In this document: one piece after another, positions 5,976 to 9,020 of the stretch
Position numbering within the stretch: the first letter of the stretch is position 1
Layout of the letters: every line of letters starts with the position of its first letter
Source: JAQBDA01 sp041301185
Lineage (GTDB): Bacteria; Chloroflexota; Anaerolineae; Anaerolineales; UBA4823
DNA length: 9,020 nucleotides
Reading direction: 5' to 3'
Assembly (NCBI GenBank): GCA_041301185.1
Contig: JBFYSV010000136.1
Coordinates: forward strand, 1-9,020
The notes under the pieces: model-generated
What the model was told of the DNA's origin: nothing
Database searches by the model: none
What the model saw: only the letters and a program-made list of their open reading frames with translations
Translations under genes and position numbers: made by a program

Positions 5976-6100
5976 TCTGAGCGCAGCGAGGAATCCCTGA
6001 TACAACTGCGTTCAAATGGGTCATCGCAGGGATTCCTCGTCGCGAAGTGCGCTCCTCGGAATGACATATCTGGCGAAGGGCGCTCCTTGGATTGACATGG
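5966..6100. repeat. TGTCATTCTGAG-type dispersed inverted repeat, plus a third half-copy
   Basis: The left arm starts GATATGTCATTCTGAG (5966) and ends GAGGAATCCCTG (5999). The right arm (6027-6070), reversed and complemented, starts GATATGTCATTCCGAG and also ends GAGGAATCCCTG, with about ten extra bases in its middle. Together they form a long imperfect cruciform with a loop of about 27 bases. A third, degenerate right-arm copy follows at 6074-6100 (CGAAGGGCGCTCCTTGGATTG and on). Sequences beginning TGTCATTCTGAGCG are, from memory, widespread intergenic repeats in several phyla. It fills the gap between the M28 and S51 genes and has no coding capacity. Confidence 0.75.
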
Positions 6101-6114
6101 TGGAGGGACGGTGA

Positions 6115-7314
6115 TTAAGTGAGCAAATCCCTCAACGCCAGCGCCAGCTTCACCAGCCTCTCCGGGTCCACCTTCTCGATGGTATCCTCGGCGGTGTGGG
6201 TGATCGTCTCCATCATCTCCACGAAGCGGTCGGAGGTGATCGCCATCGCCGGCACGCCGCTCTGCACAAAGACCATGTGGTCGCTCTGGTACCACTGCTC
6301 GCCTTCCACCAGGTCGGGGTGAGCGGCGAAGATCTGGCGGGCGCGCTGGGCTACCTCGTCTGGGCAGCCGTAGAACGAGTAGGCGATTTTGCCGCGGATA
6401 TAGCCGACATCGTCCAGGTTGATCGCCAGGCTGATCTGGTCCATCCGACCCTGGTTCTCGCCCAGGTAGAGCAGCTCCCCGGCGGCGGAGTAATGGTCTT
6501 CGCCGTTGATCGCCAGCAGCTCGATGCCGGTCTGCCCGGAGTAATCTTGCAGCAACTCCGCCAGCAGCAGCAGCACCACCGCCCCGCTGGCGTTGTCGTT
6601 GGCGCCGGGAGTGCCCAGCTTGCTATCGATATGGGCGCACACCACCCACCTGCCTTTGGATGGACCTTTTTGAGCGACGACGTTCACCCCGCTGGAAGGA
6701 ATCCGCTCCGCCGGGATGCTCAGCTCGATCTCTTGTCCGGCATACCCCGCCAGGCGCTCGCCGTCCACGTCTCTGATGAATACCGACGGCACGTTGAAAT
6801 TACCGTCCTCCGTGAAGGGGAAGGGGTAAATATTGCCCACCATCTGGGGGTCGCGCCCGGTGGCGGCGATCATCGCCGCCGTCCCGCCGCCTTCCAGCAG
6901 GCGGATGATCTCGGCGTGCTCCTCCACCGTATAGAAAGGGTAGTCCTTGGGAGCGAGCTGGGCTTGGGTCAGCTCGCCGCGCAGCAGGACGATCTTGCCG
7001 TCAAGCTGCAGCTGGCGCAGGGCGTCCAGGGTATCTGCCACAACCAGAAGTGCCTGCAAATCGCAGCCCAGGCTGTACGGGTTTGGCTCAGCCGGGTAGT
7101 CCTGCCCCCTGGCGCGCAGGTTGGCCTCGCCGTGGGTCCAATCGATGCAGGCAAACCCCGGGGTGCGCGGCTGCCAGCCCAGGGCTTCCAGTTCCCCGGC
7201 GAAATAGTCCGTCGCCTGGCGGTTATAGGCGCAGCCCACCGCCCGGTGGGGCAGGTCGGCGCACAGGCGCTGCAGGTGGGTTTGGGCGCGGGCGATTAGA
7301 TGTGTGTAGCTCAT
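6115..7314 (-). CDS. M28-family zinc metallopeptidase (aminopeptidase-like)
   Basis: This 399-residue cytoplasmic (no signal peptide) peptidase is expected to release N-terminal residues from peptides with two zinc ions. Residues 1-70 form the usual M28 start. Residues 86-190 resemble a PA-type insert: GKIVLLRGELTQ (106-117), then a GGGTAAMIA segment (142-150) and FNVPSVFI (173-180). The catalytic core begins WVVCAHIDSK (223-232) and GTPGANDNASGAV (234-246), giving zinc ligands His228 and Asp240. LLAINGEDHYSAAGE (266-280) carries the base Glu272 and the second-zinc position, here Asp273 instead of the usual Glu. NLDDVGY (299-305) gives Asp301, and THTAEDTIEKVD (372-383) gives His373. SDHMVFVQSGVPAMAI (344-359) is also typical. 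All ligand positions are filled, so it is probably active. GGAGG lies four bases before the ATG. It stands between two repeat-rich gaps, so it is likely its own transcription unit. Confidence 0.9.
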   Translation of the reverse strand: MSYTHLIARAQTHLQRLCADLPHRAVGCAYNRQATDYFAGELEALGWQPRTPGFACIDWTHGEANLRARGQDYPAEPNPYSLGCDLQALLVVADTLDALRQLQLDGKIVLLRGELTQAQLAPKDYPFYTVEEHAEIIRLLEGGGTAAMIAATGRDPQMVGNIYPFPFTEDGNFNVPSVFIRDVDGERLAGYAGQEIELSIPAERIPSSGVNVVAQKGPSKGRWVVCAHIDSKLGTPGANDNASGAVVLLLLAELLQDYSGQTGIELLAINGEDHYSAAGELLYLGENQGRMDQISLAINLDDVGYIRGKIAYSFYGCPDEVAQRARQIFAAHPDLVEGEQWYQSDHMVFVQSGVPAMAITSDRFVEMMETITHTAEDTIEKVDPERLVKLALALRDLLT

Positions 7315-7338
7315 TTTGCCTCCACAAATGAATTAGAC

Positions 7339-7635
7339 ATCACTACAGAGTCACTGAGAGCACAGAGAAGTTCGTATTCACCGCAGTGACACGGAATACG
7401 CTGAGAAAACCATATTGGTCACCACAAAGAACTCAGTGTCTTTTGGAGGGGCGGAGCAGAAGAGACGCGCATTGCAGGGAAGGGTCCCCTTGTTCCGCCC
7501 TTTCTTTCCGAAGGATGGATATTTCACCCCGAAGTCGCCAAGACACGAAGGTTCACGGAGGATTTATTTTCAGCACATTACCCTGTGCAATTATATCCAG
7601 GTTTTCTCTGCGATTTCTGCATCTCCGCGGTGATA
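7339..7635. repeat. Gene-free gap filled with decayed dispersed repeats
   Basis: This gap between the S41 stop and the M28 start holds no convincing gene. It contains several degenerate pieces of the CACCGCAGAGACACAGAG-type repeat: ATCACTACAGAGTCACTGAG (7339), TTCACCGCAGTGACACGG (7377), TCACCACAAAGAACTCAG (7419), TTTCACCCCGAAGTCGCC with AAGACACGAAGG (7523-7552), and inverted at the end CTCTGCGATTTCTGCATC with TCCGCGGTGA (7606-7633). A separate inverted repeat, GGGCGGAGCA (7449-7458) with TGTTCCGCCC (7491-7500), encloses AGGGTCCCCT. I see no clear promoter; the M28 promoter must lie in or beyond it. Confidence 0.55.
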
Positions 7636-7637
7636 AT

Positions 7638-8666
7638 TTATTTCCGCTCCTGATCCTGGTCAATCTGACACAGGGCATCCTCAACTTCTGCCCGGTAATC
7701 GATCCACGCTGGGGAGGCAGGTGCGCCCAGGTTTTCGAGAATGGATTTAAGCGCCAGCCGGTAGGCTACCTGGAGCGCCTGCTCCTGCGGGACGGGGACA
7801 TCTGGTTGGACGCCTCGGCCTTCCCAATTGGTCCCAGTGACCGGGTTGACGGGGTAGCCATTGGGGATGAATGCCTCAAAATGGGGGTGAATCCGGTAGA
7901 TGCTGCCGGGGTGCGCCCCGCCGCCGGTTGCCTCGCCTACAAGGGTCGCCCGGTGCTGGGCTTGCAAGTTGTAGGCAAACTCCTCTCCCCCGGAGAACGT
8001 TTCTTGACCGGTCAGGATATACACCGGCTGATCCACCATGCGCCTGCCAGGGACAAAGGGAAGCGTCCAGTATTGCACGGTAAGGTTATCCTCACGCCAG
8101 TGCAGGCTGTTCAGGTGGACGGGTTCCTCATCGAAAAAATAGCTGCAGATCATGGAGACCGTGCCGGGATACCCACCGATGCACTGGCGCAGGTCGACCA
8201 CCACGGCATTTGTGTTTCCCAGAAAGCTCATTGACGCTACAATCATCTCACCGCTGCCCCAGCTTGTGCGGTAAAACTGGCGGATATTGATAAACCCAAC
8301 ATTGCCCGGTAATTTTTCCAGCTTGTGGATGCCGTAATTATCCAGCCGGGCTTTCTGCTTTTGACCCTCAAGAAAATCCGGGTGGTTCAGGATGGAGCCT
8401 GCCTGATCCGGCAGCTCTGCCTCATGCCAGCGGACCCAAAGGTGCTGATCGTGATTAACCTCCTGCATGTGCAGGGTCAGCGCCAGGGCAAGGAACTCGC
8501 CCTCCTGGATGTCAGCGTAAGACCCCTCGGCAGCATATTGCTCCAGTCGGGCGCAGATTTGCTCGGCAACCTCAGGGAAGACGTAATACGACTGCAATTT
8601 TCCGATTAAGTTTTCCAGGATCGCATGCACGCTATCTGGCTGGATGGATGGGTGCGCCTTGTTCAT
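7638..8666 (-). CDS. S41-family peptidase, IRBP/tail-specific-protease-like, without PDZ
   Basis: With the ATG at 8666 this is a 342-residue protein with no signal peptide. The N-terminal helical part (SVHAILENLIGKLQSYYVFP, 12-31, then ICARLEQYAAEGSYADI) is the usual S41 leader, with 'YVFPEVA' typical of the IRBP-like subgroup. The core has GNVGFINIRQFYR (121-133), AVVVDLRQCIGGYPGTV (154-170) and VYILTGQETFSGGEEFAYNL (215-234), where Ser225 in T-F-S-G-G-E is the nucleophile position, then ATLVGEATGGGAHPG (240-254) and GRGVQPDVPV (283-292). There is no PDZ domain, which is also known in this subgroup. The substrate is unknown; related enzymes cleave near peptide C-termini. The start is chosen because AGGA lies five bases upstream. 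A longer open frame to 8819 would overlap the HAD gene and adds 51 residues unlike the family. It follows the HAD gene by 43 bases, so the two may be co-transcribed. Confidence 0.88.
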   Translation of the reverse strand: MNKAHPSIQPDSVHAILENLIGKLQSYYVFPEVAEQICARLEQYAAEGSYADIQEGEFLALALTLHMQEVNHDQHLWVRWHEAELPDQAGSILNHPDFLEGQKQKARLDNYGIHKLEKLPGNVGFINIRQFYRTSWGSGEMIVASMSFLGNTNAVVVDLRQCIGGYPGTVSMICSYFFDEEPVHLNSLHWREDNLTVQYWTLPFVPGRRMVDQPVYILTGQETFSGGEEFAYNLQAQHRATLVGEATGGGAHPGSIYRIHPHFEAFIPNGYPVNPVTGTNWEGRGVQPDVPVPQEQALQVAYRLALKSILENLGAPASPAWIDYRAEVEDALCQIDQDQERK

Positions 8667-8709
8667 CGCTGTCCTCGCGGTTGTGTCTATCCGGGAATAC
8701 CTGCCGGTG

Positions 8710-9020
8710 CTATCGAGCCAGCAGGTCGGTAATCGAGCGAATGACGAGATCCGCCTGGAGGCTGTACCCATCTGGGGCGGGTATCCCTTTGGGGTTGACC
8801 CAGGCGGTGCCCATGCCAACTCGCTGTGCGCCGACCACGTCTCTCATATATGTATCGCCCACGTACAGCACCCGGTCCGGAGGGGCATCGAGCTCTTCTA
8901 GGGCGATGCGGAAGAGCTTCTCGGCGGGTTTGATGCAGCCGTAATCGGCGGACCACACTCGCGGGTAGAGCAGCTCTCTAACGCCTGCCCGCTCCAGCTC
9001 AGCCTCAAAGGCCGGCGCCA
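8710..9020 (-). CDS. HAD-superfamily hydrolase, C-terminal part (cut by window edge)
   Basis: About 102 residues are visible, ending at a TAG at 8712-8710; the N-terminal DxD motif lies outside the window. The first visible residues are APAFEAELERAGVRELLYPR. SADYGCIKPAEKLFRIALEE (23-42 of the fragment) contains motif III with the conserved Lys of 'xxKPxxxLF' at about 30. VLYVGDTYMRDVVGAQRVGM (50-69) is motif IV, with the magnesium-binding acidic pair at Asp55 and Asp60, followed by GTAWVNPKG. This pattern is typical of HAD subfamily IA phosphatases (YjjG or phosphoglycolate-phosphatase-like). The exact substrate cannot be given. It is the first gene of the probable pair with the S41 peptidase. 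Confidence 0.88.
   Translation of the reverse strand, partial: APAFEAELERAGVRELLYPRVWSADYGCIKPAEKLFRIALEELDAPPDRVLYVGDTYMRDVVGAQRVGMGTAWVNPKGIPAPDGYSLQADLVIRSITDLLAR

Noticed and set aside
6196..7299. 367-residue open frame on the plus strand opposite the M28 gene
   Set aside because: It is an antisense by-product of GC-rich codon use. Its translation is rich in H, R, G and Q with no domain pattern, while the minus strand has every M28 zinc-ligand motif.
7339..7635. Possible CRISPR array in the repeat-rich gap
   Set aside because: The repeat pieces are degenerate, unequally spaced and in both orientations, with no constant repeat-spacer period and no cas genes in the window.
7386..8234. 282-residue plus-strand open frame
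   Set aside because: It runs through the repeat-filled gap and then antisense to the S41 active-site region. No family motif is seen, and the minus-strand frame is clearly coding.
8667..8819. 51-residue N-terminal extension of the S41 gene
   Set aside because: It would overlap the HAD gene's C-terminal coding sequence, has no family similarity, and a good ribosome site (AGGA) precedes the ATG at 8666.

Overview
The window is GC-rich chromosomal DNA from a bacterium. I suspect Chloroflexota, Anaerolineae-like. The grounds are a secreted repeat protein ending in an FLPLV-type tail, intergenic gaps full of short dispersed repeats (CAGAGACGCAGAG-type, TGTCATTCTGAG-type, GGGGCGAAGCATCCGC-type), and an ISAs1-type insertion sequence. 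This placement is an inference from pattern memory, not from any marker gene.

Every convincing gene is on the minus strand, so the window reads right to left. From the right edge: the C-terminal half of a HAD-family hydrolase (8710-9020); an S41 peptidase 43 bases downstream, probably co-transcribed (7638-8666); a 323-base gap made mostly of degenerate repeats; an M28 zinc peptidase (6115-7314); a TGTCATTC inverted repeat; an S51 (PepE/cyanophycinase-like) serine peptidase (5246-5941); a GNAT acetyltransferase (4633-5154); a 1097-residue secreted protein made of about eleven modules of roughly 80 residues (1199-4492) with a near-consensus promoter and a 5'-terminal stem-loop leader; a 130-bp MITE-like repeat; a small helical DUF6483-like protein (400-966); more palindromic repeats; and the start of an ISAs1-family transposase running off the left edge (1-130).

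Three peptidases from unrelated families (S41, M28, S51) lie in sequence with an acetyltransferase, and none has a recognisable signal peptide. They could contribute to cytoplasmic peptide turnover. The repeat-filled gaps between them suggest separate transcription units rather than one tight operon, so a shared pathway is only a hypothesis. I see no CRISPR array, tRNA, rRNA, phage or classical defence system. The most unusual items are the modular secreted protein with its C-terminal tail, its hairpin-led promoter, and a promoter for the S51 gene whose -35 box is part of a dispersed repeat and which predicts a leaderless mRNA.
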